From positions 4,650,001 through 4,714,000 of the forward strand of contig NZ_CP036289.1 of the NCBI RefSeq assembly GCF_007748115.1: a stretch of 64,000 nt of DNA, written 5' to 3'. Below are positions 1 through 9,601 of the stretch, piece after piece. The position numbers were made by a program, and so were the translations under genes. The notes beneath the pieces are model-generated. The model made no database searches. It was not told the origin of the DNA and worked only from the letters and a program-made list of their open reading frames with translations. Position 1 is the first letter of the stretch. The number at the start of each line of letters is the position of its first letter. The stretch comes from Bremerella volcania (GTDB lineage Bacteria; Planctomycetota; Planctomycetia; Pirellulales; Pirellulaceae).

Positions 1-1151
1 GGATTGGCGTCGATACCACGCCCGATGCCACGTTCGCCAATGTTGTTGAAGTAACCGTAGAACTGGTAGAACTCGCGTTGGCTCAATGGATCGTATTTAT
101 GATCATGGCAGCGTGCACATCCCATGGTGAGCCCCAGCCAGACGGTTGAGGTCGTCTCGACACGATCGATGACGTTCTCGACGAAAAACTCTTCGGCCAG
201 TGCGCCCCCTTCGGCGTTCTGGCGATGATTGCGATTAAACGCGGTTGCCAGTCGCTGTGAATCCGTTGCATCGGGCAACATATCGCCCGCGATCTGCTCG
301 ATGGTGAACTGGTCGAATGGCATGTTCTGGTGCATGGCCTGAATCACCCAGTCTCGCCACGGCCAGTTCGTCCGTTCGTTATCGTTCTGGTACCCATCGG
401 TATCGGCGTACCGCGCAGCGTCGAGCCAGCGTAGCGATTGATGCTCGGCGTAGGCCATCGAACCTAGCAATTCGTCCACGGCTTCGGCATAGGCGGCATC
501 GCTCGGATCGGCTAGGAACTTCTCTTGAAGTTCAATCGGTGGCAACAGCCCGGTGAGCGTTAACGATGCGCGCCGCAGTCGTGTCGCCGGGTCCGCTTCG
601 GCAGATGGAGAAAGCGCCTCTTCGATGAGTCGTTTACCAATGAACGCATCAATGGGATTCGCCGACCAGCGGGCCTTCACCTCTTCCGGCCATGGAGCGG
701 ACGTCACATCCTCTTTCGGCACTTCCGGTCGCTGGGGGATCTCGAAAGCCCAGTGACGCTGGTACTCAGCCCCCTGTTGGATCCACAAATCGAGAATCCT
801 CTTTTCCTCTTCCGACAGAGTACGATTCGAGTCTGGCGGGGGCATCTTGACGAACTCGTCGTCGCTATGAATTCGCACATGCAGCTGACTGGCCTTCAGA
901 TCACCAGGCACTACACCAGCGTACCCCCCGAGGTCTTTCAACAGATTCTCTTGGCTGTCTAACCGAAATTCGGATTCTTGGTTCTTCGAATCCGGTCCAT
1001 GGCAATGAAAGCAGCGGTCGGAGAGGATCGGCTGAACCTGGGTACGAAAGTCGATTTTCTCCTCGGCCTGACCTACGCAGGAAACCATCAGGAGCGTGAG
1101 TAAGCCGAGAGCGCCGATCACGTTACGCCCAAAATACCGTAAAATGAACAT
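1..1151 (-). CDS. PSCyt1/DUF1549 cytochrome-type protein, 3' end outside window
   Basis: This is the N-terminal 383 residues of a large secreted protein; the reading frame is open to the window edge, so the DUF1553 half is missing. The ATG at 1151 gives a hydrophobic export signal (residues 1-28). A c-type haem motif follows, CFHCH (C47, C50, H51) within CFHCHGPDS, the hallmark of the Planctomycete cytochrome C domain PSCyt1. The DUF1549 part follows, with a WRDWVIQA segment and the characteristic CARCHDHKYDPL motif (C345, C348, H349) close to the window edge. The family is usually about 800-1100 residues, ends in DUF1553 and is followed by a DUF1501 gene. Its biochemical reaction is not established; a role in extracellular redox or polymer breakdown is inference. 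It diverges from the sigma gene at 1318, sharing a 166-bp intergenic region. Confidence 0.9.
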   Translation of the reverse strand, partial: MFILRYFGRNVIGALGLLTLLMVSCVGQAEEKIDFRTQVQPILSDRCFHCHGPDSKNQESEFRLDSQENLLKDLGGYAGVVPGDLKASQLHVRIHSDDEFVKMPPPDSNRTLSEEEKRILDLWIQQGAEYQRHWAFEIPQRPEVPKEDVTSAPWPEEVKARWSANPIDAFIGKRLIEEALSPSAEADPATRLRRASLTLTGLLPPIELQEKFLADPSDAAYAEAVDELLGSMAYAEHQSLRWLDAARYADTDGYQNDNERTNWPWRDWVIQAMHQNMPFDQFTIEQIAGDMLPDATDSQRLATAFNRNHRQNAEGGALAEEFFVENVIDRVETTSTVWLGLTMGCARCHDHKYDPLSQREFYQFYGYFNNIGERGIGRGIDAN

Positions 1152-1317
1152 GAAGCATCTAGCGTGGGATTTTATGGGAAATCAAGGTAGGCTTACCTAT
1201 CATACTCCCGATTTGCCATTATCCTGCCGCGCAATTTCGTAACATTGTTTTTTCCGAGAATTTAAGGCAGGTAAGCTGGAATCTGGGAGTAATAGGTTAA
1301 GCATCAAAACCCTGAAC

Positions 1318-1842
1318 ATGGGCTCCGACGTGGAAAAAGATCGATTTCTCACATTATTTCTGAGACACGAGCGCGAGTTGGCGGCAATCGCCAGGGCTTC
1401 GCTGCCCGATTGGAATGCCGTGGACGACGTCTTGCAGGAAGCCAGTCTGGTCATGTGGAGAAAGATCGATCAACTCCAAGCCGACGACGAGTTCATTCCC
1501 TGGGCACGAATGGTCTTACGGTTCGAGGTGCTGAAATATCGCCGTAGTTGCAGCCGTGATCGACTGCTATTGGACGACGATCTGGTGGCCTTGATCGCAA
1601 TCGAAGCCAAAGACGAGACATCCGAATACGTCCAGGAACAACGTTCCGCGATTCGTGCCTGTCTGGGCAAATTCTCGGCGGAACATCAAAAGCTTTTGCT
1701 GGCCCCATACACGCGTGAAGAAGCCGTTAAAGAAATGGCGGAAGCCGCCGGAAAGACGGCCAACAGTCTTTATAAGCGTCTGGGACGCCTACGAACGAAA
1801 CTGCACGACTGCGTTCGGATGCAACTGGAAACCGCGTCATGA
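1318..1842 (+). CDS. ECF-type RNA polymerase sigma factor (Rhodopirellula/Verrucomicrobium family)
   Basis: This is a 174-residue sigma-70 family protein of ECF size. Region 2 lies at about residues 8-75, with the motifs DDVLQEASLVMWRKIDQ and FIPWARMVLRFEVLKYRR, which match the planctomycete-type ECF pattern. Region 4 lies at about 110-165, with a helix-turn-helix around KEMAEAAGKTANSLYKRLGRLR. It should direct RNA polymerase to a small regulon. The stop overlaps the start of the FecR/LamG gene by 4 bp (ATGA), so the two are translationally coupled, as expected of a sigma factor and its membrane partner. The second sigma/FecR-LamG pair, at 57301, is organised in almost the same way. Confidence 0.93.
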   Translation: MGSDVEKDRFLTLFLRHERELAAIARASLPDWNAVDDVLQEASLVMWRKIDQLQADDEFIPWARMVLRFEVLKYRRSCSRDRLLLDDDLVALIAIEAKDETSEYVQEQRSAIRACLGKFSAEHQKLLLAPYTREEAVKEMAEAAGKTANSLYKRLGRLRTKLHDCVRMQLETAS

Positions 1843-3389
1843 GCAACGAACCGTCCAAACCGACCGATGAATTGATCGAGCGTTACTTCCTCGATCCACA
1901 GTCCTTATCCGATGCCGAGCAAGCGACACTCGTTCGCGCACTGCAGGAAGACCCCAGCGTGCGCAGTCGTTTTCGCGTTGCCGCATTCATCGATGCGGAA
2001 CTGCGATTCGAGTCGAGCGGCGAAGAGGCTTCCCCGTCATCGATCGCACCTTCATCAACTTTCGGAGATGCCTGGCCGAAGTGGATTCTCGCGATCGCAG
2101 CTTCCCTGTTAATCATTGGCATCTTGGGTTATTTCAATCGGCCAACCGGCCCACAGCAATCCCAAGAGCCGATTGCCGAGAAGCAAACTCCACCAACCGA
2201 ACCGGAAGCGGTCACCGTAATCGCTCGACTCGACGTCGGACATAATCAGCGGTTCGAAGAAGGCTTTGCCCCAAATGGCAGCGAATTCCTGAAGGGCGAA
2301 TACCACTTGAGCGAAGGGGAAGTCACGCTGACGTTCCAAAACGGCGTGGCTGTCTCGCTCGAGAGTCCGGCTCGCTTTTCGATCATCGACCCCATGCGCG
2401 TGCAACTCGATCATGGACGTGCTCGCGCCATCGTGCCGGAGTCGGGGCATGGGTTTGTTATCGAGACGTCCACGATGGTCATCGAAGACCTAGGTACCGA
2501 GTTCGGCGTGGTCGTCGATGACGAGCAAAACCAGGAACTCCATGTCTTTGCCGGAGAAGTACGTCTTCACGAGAAGGACTTGCCGCCAGAACTCCTGACT
2601 GAAAACTCGGCACTTGCCTGGGGTACCAACACCAAGCGTCGCTCGATCACTCCCGACGATCAGGCCTTTGCCACCAGTATGTCGATAGGCTACAAGCGGT
2701 GGCTCGACCACAGCTTGAAGCTGCGACAAGATCCGGCCACTCTGTTCTACTTCGACTTCGAAACCGACTCGCGCACAAGTTCAGAAGTCATCAATCGAGC
2801 TACGACTGGTATCGTCGACAATGGTCAACTTACCAGCGGTATCTGGGCGACTGGCCGTTGGCCGGAGAAAGGCGCGATGCTCTTCGAGAACACGGGAGAT
2901 CGCGTCGAACTCAATATCCCTGGCAAGTACAACCAGATCACCATCATGGGCTGGGTGCAAATCAACCGGTATGACTTCGCCTTGCAAACCGTGTTCAACT
3001 CGATCGACTATTCACCCGGCCAGCATCACTGGAACCTGACGCGCGGTGGCTCTCTGCGAATGGGTCTCTCCAGCCAATACGACCTGACGAGCACCGAAAC
3101 GCTTCCTCGCAATCTTTGGACGCACGTTGCCGCTCAGGTTGATGCGGAAGCAAAGCAGTCGGTGTATTACATCAACGGTAAAGAAGTTGGCCGAAAGAAC
3201 TGGAACCAATCAATCCCTATCCGATATGGTCCAAGCTCCATCGGGGCCTGGGGACATACCAACCGTGCCGGTGAGGTCGTGTACAGCCGCGACCTGCGAG
3301 GCCGCATCGACGAAATCGCTCTGTTCAGTCGCGTTCTGTCGGCTGACGAGATTCGTGAGGCCTACGAGGCTGGAAGTAACTTTCAATAG
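1839..3389 (+). CDS. FecR-domain / LamG-domain membrane protein (putative anti-sigma partner)
   Basis: This 516-residue protein has a short cytoplasmic N-terminus containing an RYFLDPQSLSDAEQATLVRAL helix region resembling anti-sigma N-termini. One transmembrane segment follows (about residues 79-98, ILAIAASLLIIGILGYF). A periplasmic FecR-like domain covers about 130-250, with GHGFVIETSTMVIEDLGTEFGV. A concanavalin-like LamG domain covers about 325-510 and ends in GRIDEIALFSRVLSADEI. FecR proteins relay an envelope signal to their sigma factor; LamG domains often bind sugars, so sensing a glycan is a reasonable inference. The start overlaps the sigma stop by 4 bp. A 175-bp gap separates it from the next gene, a possible regulatory target. 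Confidence 0.88.
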   Translation: MSNEPSKPTDELIERYFLDPQSLSDAEQATLVRALQEDPSVRSRFRVAAFIDAELRFESSGEEASPSSIAPSSTFGDAWPKWILAIAASLLIIGILGYFNRPTGPQQSQEPIAEKQTPPTEPEAVTVIARLDVGHNQRFEEGFAPNGSEFLKGEYHLSEGEVTLTFQNGVAVSLESPARFSIIDPMRVQLDHGRARAIVPESGHGFVIETSTMVIEDLGTEFGVVVDDEQNQELHVFAGEVRLHEKDLPPELLTENSALAWGTNTKRRSITPDDQAFATSMSIGYKRWLDHSLKLRQDPATLFYFDFETDSRTSSEVINRATTGIVDNGQLTSGIWATGRWPEKGAMLFENTGDRVELNIPGKYNQITIMGWVQINRYDFALQTVFNSIDYSPGQHHWNLTRGGSLRMGLSSQYDLTSTETLPRNLWTHVAAQVDAEAKQSVYYINGKEVGRKNWNQSIPIRYGPSSIGAWGHTNRAGEVVYSRDLRGRIDEIALFSRVLSADEIREAYEAGSNFQ

Positions 3390-3564
3390 TTATTTAACTT
3401 GTTTCGCATCCCGCCGCACATTTTGGAAAATATGAATATACGAAATCGCGTAAGGTCTAGTCGTGTTCAGACGCTATAGTTAGTATGAACTTGCGCTTCT
3501 CACGTGATCCCACCTAAACCAATCCTTCCGCAACAGTTCCACAGCCCTCGGTAATTAGGATCCC

Positions 3565-6500
3565 ATGCGTAAAACAATCCTCTCGCTTGTTGTTTGTCTT
3601 GGCCTGTGCTGGTCAGGGCAAGGGTATGCCCAGACGTTGCAGCTAGAAAAGGGAGATCACATCTCCATCATCGGCAATACGACCGCCGACCGCATGCAAC
3701 ACCACGCCTGGTTGGAAACGTTCATTCATGCGACCCATCCAGAACTGAATCTGACGTTTCGCAACTTGGCCTTCCCAGGCGACGAGTTGAAGGTTCGTCC
3801 ACGTGAAGACAATTTCGGTAGCCCCGATCAATGGCTCGCGAAGAATCAGACCGACGTCGTGTTCGCCTTCTTTGGCTACAACGAGGCACTCAAGGGACCT
3901 CAAGCGGTTGACGGATTCAAGAAGGACTTGGCCGAAGTCATCGACGGGATGCTGGCCCAGAAATACAACGGCAAGTCGGCCCCTAAGATCGTGATGTTCT
4001 CTCCAATCGCCCACGAAAACCTCTACAGCCGCCACCTGCCTGACGGCTCGAAGAACAATCCAAACTTGAAGCTCTATACCGAGGCCATGGGCGAAGTATG
4101 CCAGGCCAAGGATGTCTTGTTTGTCGATCTTTTCACTCCGTCGCAGAAGCTATACGCCGACGCCGAGAAACCGCTCACGATGAACGGCATTCACTTGCTG
4201 GATCACGGTAACCGAGCTATCGCCGAGGTGATTGCAGGCCAACTATTCGGCAAGCCGGTGCCTGATGCTGGTTTGGATGCAATCGCCAAGCTTCGCGATG
4301 CCGTACTTGAAAAGAATTACTATTGGTTCAGCCGGTATCGCGTGGTCGATGGTTACAACGTTTTCGGTGGCCGTTCTAAGCTAGCCTGGTTTGGTCAATC
4401 CAACGCCGACGTCATGCTCCGCGAGATGGAAATCTTTGACGTCATGACCGCCAATCGCGATCAGCGCGTGTGGGCCGTTGCCCAAGGGGGCGATCTGGAA
4501 GTCAAGGACGACAACATTCCAGAAGAATTGGTCGTTAAATCGAATCGCGACGGCGACATGGCCGACGGCAGTTTCTCGTACCGAACCGCCGAAGAAGGCC
4601 TGAAGAAATTGGAGATGCACAAAGACCTGCAAGCAAACGTCTTTGCATCCGAAGAGATGTTCCCCGAACTGATCAACCCGGTTCAGATGGCCGTCGATCC
4701 CAACGGCCACTTGTATGCTTCGGTCTGGCCCAGCTATCCCCACTGGAATCCGACCGAACCTCGCTTGGATCGCATCGTCTGCCTTCCCGACGAAGACGGA
4801 GACGGCGTTGCCGATCGTTGCGTGATCTTCGCGGACCAGCTGAACAGCGTCACCGGATTTGAATTCTGGGGAGGCGGGATGATTGTCGCCGCACTGCCAG
4901 AATTGTGGTTCCTGAAGGATACCGACGGCGACCTGAAAGCCGACGTCAAGATTCGTATTCTGCAAGGCCTTTCCAGTGCTGACTCGCACCACTCGGCCAA
5001 CGCCATGCTGCTTGGACCGGATGGTTGGATCTACTGGTCTCGTGGTATTTTCAACGTGGCCACCATGGAAACGCCCACGAAAACTTATCGCTCCACGCAA
5101 ACTGGCGTGCATCGTTTCAATCCACGAACGTTCGAGATGGAATTCCATTTCCCGATCGGTCCAAACCCGCACGGTGACGTGTTCGACCAATGGGGTTACC
5201 AGTTTGCCAACGACGGGACTTCCGGTACCGGTTCGTACGTCGACATTGGTAAAGGGATTGGCAATAAGCAGTGGTTCGACAAACGCGTTCGGCCTGTTGC
5301 CGCCACCGGTCTTTTGGCCAGCAGCCACTTCCCGGAAGAGATGCAAGGCAATTTCCTGATCTGCAATTGCATCGGTTTCCTGGGCGTTTTAAATCACAAG
5401 ATCCAATACAACGGATCCGACATCCGTGCGACCGAAGTCGATCCGATCCTTGTGTCGTCCGACCCTAACTTTCGCCCTAGTGACGTCGAGATTGGTTCTG
5501 ACGGTGCGTTGTACGTTGCGGACTGGGCCAATGCCTTGATCGGCCACATGCAGCACAACATGCGTGATCCTAACCGCGATCATCAACACGGACGCATCTT
5601 CCGGGTCACCGCGAAGAATCGCCCGCTCATCCAGCCGGTTCGTCTGAAGGACAAGCCGCTGGCTGAAGTGCTCGCCGCGTTCTACGCGAAGGAAAATGCC
5701 ACGCGTTATCGTGCCCGCATTGAATTGAGCGGCCGTGACTCGGAAGAAGTTCAGACCGCCATCCAGCAGTTCGTAGCGGATAAGGACGTCAACAATCCAG
5801 ACGACGCCCAGGCAATGCTCGAATGCTTGTGGGGTCTTGAAGAACACCGCATGCCCAATATCGATCTAGTGAAAACGGTCTTCCAGGCAAGCGAACCACG
5901 TGTTCGCGCGGCCGCCATACGTACGCTTGGCCACTGGTCCGATTCGATCGATGGCTGGGAACCAACCCTCGTCGCTGCCGCGAGCGATGCCTCGCCGCTG
6001 GTTCGCGCCGAGGCGATCAAGTCCGCAGTCGAGTTTACAGGGCCAACTGCCGCGGAAGTCGTCTTTCAGGCCGCTTCCAAGGAAATGGATCCGGAACTGA
6101 CTCGGCTGCTGCAGTACGCTCAGAGTCGGATCGACGTCGACACCATGATCGCCGAAGCGATTCGCTCCGGTCGAAAGCTTTCGCCTGCGGCGACCAGCTA
6201 CGCGTTGGAAAAGGCCAGTTCCGATCTCCTCTTGAAACTCGACCGTACGGATGAGGTTTACACGGCGATCCTGAGCCGTGGTGGAATTGCTCCTAAATAT
6301 CGTGAAGAAGCGATTTCAGTTCTGGCCACCAAGAACAATCGTTCGCCGTTGGGTGAACTGATTGCCTGGATTTCGACGGCGGAAAACAAGAACCTGCCGA
6401 GCCTGAACGATCTGGCAGGCATGCTCCCTCAAGCAAAACAGGCCGAACTCTCCAAGTCGCAAGACCTGCTGGAAAAGCTGGCCTCGACTACCAATTCTTC

Positions 6501-8487
6501 GGTCGTGCGGCGGGCAGTCTATACCAGTTGGATTCAAAGCGGTGGAGCTGAAGCAGCCTGGGCGCATGCCTCGCAGGCCCCGGCCCAAATGGCAGACCTG
6601 CTGCAAAGTGTTCGCTCGATCAGCAAATCGACCGAAGCCGCTCCACTGTACGCCAAGATCCGTCCGCTCATGTTCGAGTTGCCGGCCACCTTGCGACCGG
6701 AAAGTGGTTCCACTGCAAGTGATGGACCCGCGGTTGCGTTCGACTACTACGAGCCCAATCCGGCCAAGAACGTGGCGATTGAAACGCTCAATGCGACCAA
6801 GCCGAAGTTCTCAGGCCGCATGGCAAACTTCGACAAGTACGTCCCCAAGGGACGCAAAGATGCGTTTGCCACCAAGCAAACGGCTTCCATCGTGGCTCCT
6901 GTCGCTGGCGACTACAAGTTCTACATCGCCTCCGATGATGGTTCCCGCGTCTACGTGAACGGTAACCTTCTGATCGACAACGACGGCCTGCATGGCATGG
7001 TCGAGAAGGGGGGCAACGTCAACCTGACGGCCGGCACCCACGAGATCGTCGTCACCTACTTCGACAACGGTGGCGGTGACGGTCTTCGCGTGAGTTGGGA
7101 AGGTCCCGGCATCAAGAAGCAAGCGATTCCCACGTCCGCGCTTCGCGCGGCTGGACAAGCGGATCTACGTCTTGCCGCGATCCGAGCCATCACGTCGTGG
7201 CCAGGTCACCAAGACGAAAAGATCGCCGACTTTGCCAAGCTGTCGCAGTCGGACGGGCTTTCGTCAGCCGGTGTGAATGCGTTGACCAGCGTTCCTCCTG
7301 GTGCGGTTATCGAGAAACTTTCACCTGAAGACCAAGCGAAAGTTTTGGCGACTCTCTTGATTCAAGCCAGCGAAGCAACGCCGGTCCAGCGTCAATCGAA
7401 ACAGTACGCCAAGGTTCTCGATCTCGGGGAAGCCCTCGTCGCCAAGAGCACGGCCAAAAATAGTGGTTCGCTCAATCGAAAGCTTGTGGATCTCCGTAAC
7501 AGCATTCCCGTCACGGCTGATCCGAAGGTGATGGCGATGGGCAAAGAGATCTTCCTTCGCGAGAGCCACTGTGCGACATGTCACCAGCCGCACGGCCAAG
7601 GCATGCCGAACCTGTATCCGCCGATCGATGGAACTCTCTGGACGAATGGATCGGAAGACCGTTTGATCTCCATGGTCCTGGACGGGATGCATGGCACCAT
7701 CGAGGTGAAAGGGAAGACTTACAGCAGTCCTCCACTGCCGCCGATGACAGGCTTCCGCCAACTGTTGAACGACGAAGAAGTTGCCGCCGTGCTAACCTAC
7801 GTCCGCAATTCCTGGTCGAATCGTGCCAAGCCGATCACGGCGTCACAGGTTGCCAAGATCCGAGCGATCGACCGCGGAGACGCCACCTTCTGGCACGTCA
7901 ATGACCTGATGGCCAAATTTCCTCTGGAAGATGGGCGCAAGCCCATCGAATCGACCGGAGACGGTTGGGTTCCCAAGTTCGTCAAACAATGGAAGTACGA
8001 AGACCTCGATCCGAAGAAAGTTTCCGCCAGCAAACGCAACTTCGTCGTCGGTCAGGTTTACTTCAATCGCCTTGGTTGTGCTCAATGTCATCAGATCAAC
8101 GAAAAGGGGGGCAACTTCGGTCCTGACCTGACCCGCTTGGGTACCGATAAGGCAACCGCCGAGCATATCCTGGAATCGATCGCCGATCCCGCCAAGAAGA
8201 TCGACGAGAAGTACCAGATGCAAACGATCCTTACCATCGACGGCAAGGTTGTCTCCGGAATGACGATCGCGGATCGACCCGATCGCCTGGTGCTACTCAC
8301 CGATCCCGAGCAGCCTGATAAGCCGGTCACGGTCATGAAGGAAGATATCGAAGAGCAATCCAACACGGCTTCCACGATTATGCCAGGCGGTATGCTGAAC
8401 TGGCTGACCGAGGAAGAGATCTACGACCTTGCCGCGTTCGTCTTGGCGGGCGGAGACGAGAAGCACAAGCTCTTCCAAGACAAGTAA
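3565..8487 (+). CDS. Giant secreted SGNH-like / PVC-type dehydrogenase / PA14 / double cytochrome c protein
   Basis: This 1640-residue exported protein has a signal peptide (1-22) and an SGNH/GDSL-hydrolase-like domain (about 25-250, with FFGYNEA and NGIHLLDHGN). A Pirellula/Verrucomicrobium-type membrane-bound dehydrogenase propeller follows at about 350-720 (calcium-loop-like DEDGDGVADR and DTDGDLKAD, then GPNPHGDVFD). HEAT-like repeats cover about 740-1010, a PA14 domain about 1056-1190 (FYIASDDGSRVYVNG), and a cytochrome c domain carries CATCH at C1336-H1340. It ends in the Pirellula/Verrucomicrobium haem-binding domain with CAQCH at C1505-H1509. The family is inferred to oxidise sugars or alcohols and pass electrons to its haems; substrate unknown. 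A ribosome-binding site TAGGA precedes the ATG. The usual SGNH serine block is replaced by GNTTADR, so esterase activity is doubtful. Confidence 0.9.
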   Translation: MRKTILSLVVCLGLCWSGQGYAQTLQLEKGDHISIIGNTTADRMQHHAWLETFIHATHPELNLTFRNLAFPGDELKVRPREDNFGSPDQWLAKNQTDVVFAFFGYNEALKGPQAVDGFKKDLAEVIDGMLAQKYNGKSAPKIVMFSPIAHENLYSRHLPDGSKNNPNLKLYTEAMGEVCQAKDVLFVDLFTPSQKLYADAEKPLTMNGIHLLDHGNRAIAEVIAGQLFGKPVPDAGLDAIAKLRDAVLEKNYYWFSRYRVVDGYNVFGGRSKLAWFGQSNADVMLREMEIFDVMTANRDQRVWAVAQGGDLEVKDDNIPEELVVKSNRDGDMADGSFSYRTAEEGLKKLEMHKDLQANVFASEEMFPELINPVQMAVDPNGHLYASVWPSYPHWNPTEPRLDRIVCLPDEDGDGVADRCVIFADQLNSVTGFEFWGGGMIVAALPELWFLKDTDGDLKADVKIRILQGLSSADSHHSANAMLLGPDGWIYWSRGIFNVATMETPTKTYRSTQTGVHRFNPRTFEMEFHFPIGPNPHGDVFDQWGYQFANDGTSGTGSYVDIGKGIGNKQWFDKRVRPVAATGLLASSHFPEEMQGNFLICNCIGFLGVLNHKIQYNGSDIRATEVDPILVSSDPNFRPSDVEIGSDGALYVADWANALIGHMQHNMRDPNRDHQHGRIFRVTAKNRPLIQPVRLKDKPLAEVLAAFYAKENATRYRARIELSGRDSEEVQTAIQQFVADKDVNNPDDAQAMLECLWGLEEHRMPNIDLVKTVFQASEPRVRAAAIRTLGHWSDSIDGWEPTLVAAASDASPLVRAEAIKSAVEFTGPTAAEVVFQAASKEMDPELTRLLQYAQSRIDVDTMIAEAIRSGRKLSPAATSYALEKASSDLLLKLDRTDEVYTAILSRGGIAPKYREEAISVLATKNNRSPLGELIAWISTAENKNLPSLNDLAGMLPQAKQAELSKSQDLLEKLASTTNSSVVRRAVYTSWIQSGGAEAAWAHASQAPAQMADLLQSVRSISKSTEAAPLYAKIRPLMFELPATLRPESGSTASDGPAVAFDYYEPNPAKNVAIETLNATKPKFSGRMANFDKYVPKGRKDAFATKQTASIVAPVAGDYKFYIASDDGSRVYVNGNLLIDNDGLHGMVEKGGNVNLTAGTHEIVVTYFDNGGGDGLRVSWEGPGIKKQAIPTSALRAAGQADLRLAAIRAITSWPGHQDEKIADFAKLSQSDGLSSAGVNALTSVPPGAVIEKLSPEDQAKVLATLLIQASEATPVQRQSKQYAKVLDLGEALVAKSTAKNSGSLNRKLVDLRNSIPVTADPKVMAMGKEIFLRESHCATCHQPHGQGMPNLYPPIDGTLWTNGSEDRLISMVLDGMHGTIEVKGKTYSSPPLPPMTGFRQLLNDEEVAAVLTYVRNSWSNRAKPITASQVAKIRAIDRGDATFWHVNDLMAKFPLEDGRKPIESTGDGWVPKFVKQWKYEDLDPKKVSASKRNFVVGQVYFNRLGCAQCHQINEKGGNFGPDLTRLGTDKATAEHILESIADPAKKIDEKYQMQTILTIDGKVVSGMTIADRPDRLVLLTDPEQPDKPVTVMKEDIEEQSNTASTIMPGGMLNWLTEEEIYDLAAFVLAGGDEKHKLFQDK

Positions 8488-8521
8488 TCGCTTTGATTAC
8501 TTCCTTTGAAACCAACCAAGG

Positions 8522-8548
8522 GCCTGCCGCGTATCTCACACGGCAGGC
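8522..8548. terminator. Bidirectional hairpin terminator between convergent genes
   Basis: The arms GCCTGCCG (8522-8529) and CGGCAGGC (8541-8548) are perfect complements around an 11-base loop. TCTTTT follows on the plus strand. It lies between the convergent stops at 8487 and 8559, so it can serve both genes. Confidence 0.75.
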
Positions 8549-8558
8549 TCTTTTCGTT

Positions 8559-9590
8559 TCAGCCTACGACCAATCGCGCTTGCTGCGGCGACACGGTAAA
8601 CGTCGCGATGTTTCCGCTGTTGAATTCAATGAAGTCGTCTTCAACTCCGTCGGAGAAGATCACCCCTTCGGTTGGCATTTGCGATCCGATCACCAGTTCA
8701 TCTTCGTCATTGAGGATCCCCATGACGTGCTCCGCACCGGAATGGCGACTGACAAAGGGCTCGCGCACCGTCCACATCAATTGACGATCTTTGCGATCAA
8801 TGGTGAGGGGACGAATCTGGCCTCCGCCGGCAAACCGGCTGACGCCAGCGGCCATGTTGAAAATCGAAGACATCCAGCCGGTCGCCCCGGCCCCGGTCGA
8901 AATCAACACTCCGCTGGATGACTGAGCCTCGCGGGAATGTTGAACGTCGAGCGTGTACCGTGCCGAAGTGTGCGACTTGCACCCCACGAAGAAATCGTTG
9001 AACGCAAGCATACGCTGCCCACTGATCGTATTGACCTCAGCCAAAGTGACTTTGTCGACCCGGTGACGCTGCTTTAACACCCGCTGGATCGCGGCTCTGG
9101 CTTCGTTAATTTGAAACGGCAGCAATATGCCGTCGTATTGGGAAGGATCTGGGTTCACGCCAATCACCGGCAGGTCACCCACGTACTTTGCCACGTTGGC
9201 TACCAGCCCGTCTTGCCCCAACACCACGACCGCCACGCAGCGACCGAAATCGAAGTTTGGCAGGTAAGAGCGATCAATCTCCCGAACAGGAAACCCGAGG
9301 CCCGATAGATCGCGAAGAACGGTCCGGACCGCGGCCTGGTAGCGTTGATCTTCTTCCTCGTAGGCATCGCGATCGGTCAACGCACTGGCCGAAGCGATCA
9401 TGGCATCGACATCATCGTCATTGATCGAGATGCCCTTCTTCGCGCGCGACTTTCTGCGTCGTTCAACCTCATGATCGACTGCGGCATCCAATAGAAAGTC
9501 GGCTTGATTGGCGGTTCCCCACCGCTGTTTCAGCCCTTGCATTCGCGTGTTGCGTGTTACCAGCACGATCCAATTTGAAACCAGTCCCAT
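8559..9590 (-). CDS. Divergent NAD-kinase-like protein
   Basis: This 343-residue protein looks like the NAD kinase/diacylglycerol kinase superfamily but with altered motifs. The canonical GGDGT phosphate loop is GQDG at residues 125-128, in VVVLGQDGLVANVAK. A GVNPDPSQYDGILLPF stretch follows where NAD kinases have their GxN...GFL segment, FND (197-199) sits where NE is usual, and STGAGATGW (231-239) stands for the T-GSTAY loop. The C-terminal beta domain (LNDEDELVIGSQ, VIFSDGVED) is typical. About 100 residues at the N-terminus, rich in charged residues (RRRKSRAKKG), have no clear match. It probably shares a transcript with the SPFH gene 11 bp upstream. Either a genuine NAD(H) kinase or a relative with another nucleotide substrate is possible. 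Confidence 0.75.
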   Translation of the reverse strand: MGLVSNWIVLVTRNTRMQGLKQRWGTANQADFLLDAAVDHEVERRRKSRAKKGISINDDDVDAMIASASALTDRDAYEEEDQRYQAAVRTVLRDLSGLGFPVREIDRSYLPNFDFGRCVAVVVLGQDGLVANVAKYVGDLPVIGVNPDPSQYDGILLPFQINEARAAIQRVLKQRHRVDKVTLAEVNTISGQRMLAFNDFFVGCKSHTSARYTLDVQHSREAQSSSGVLISTGAGATGWMSSIFNMAAGVSRFAGGGQIRPLTIDRKDRQLMWTVREPFVSRHSGAEHVMGILNDEDELVIGSQMPTEGVIFSDGVEDDFIEFNSGNIATFTVSPQQARLVVG

Positions 9591-9601
9591 CGAAACATCT
9601 C

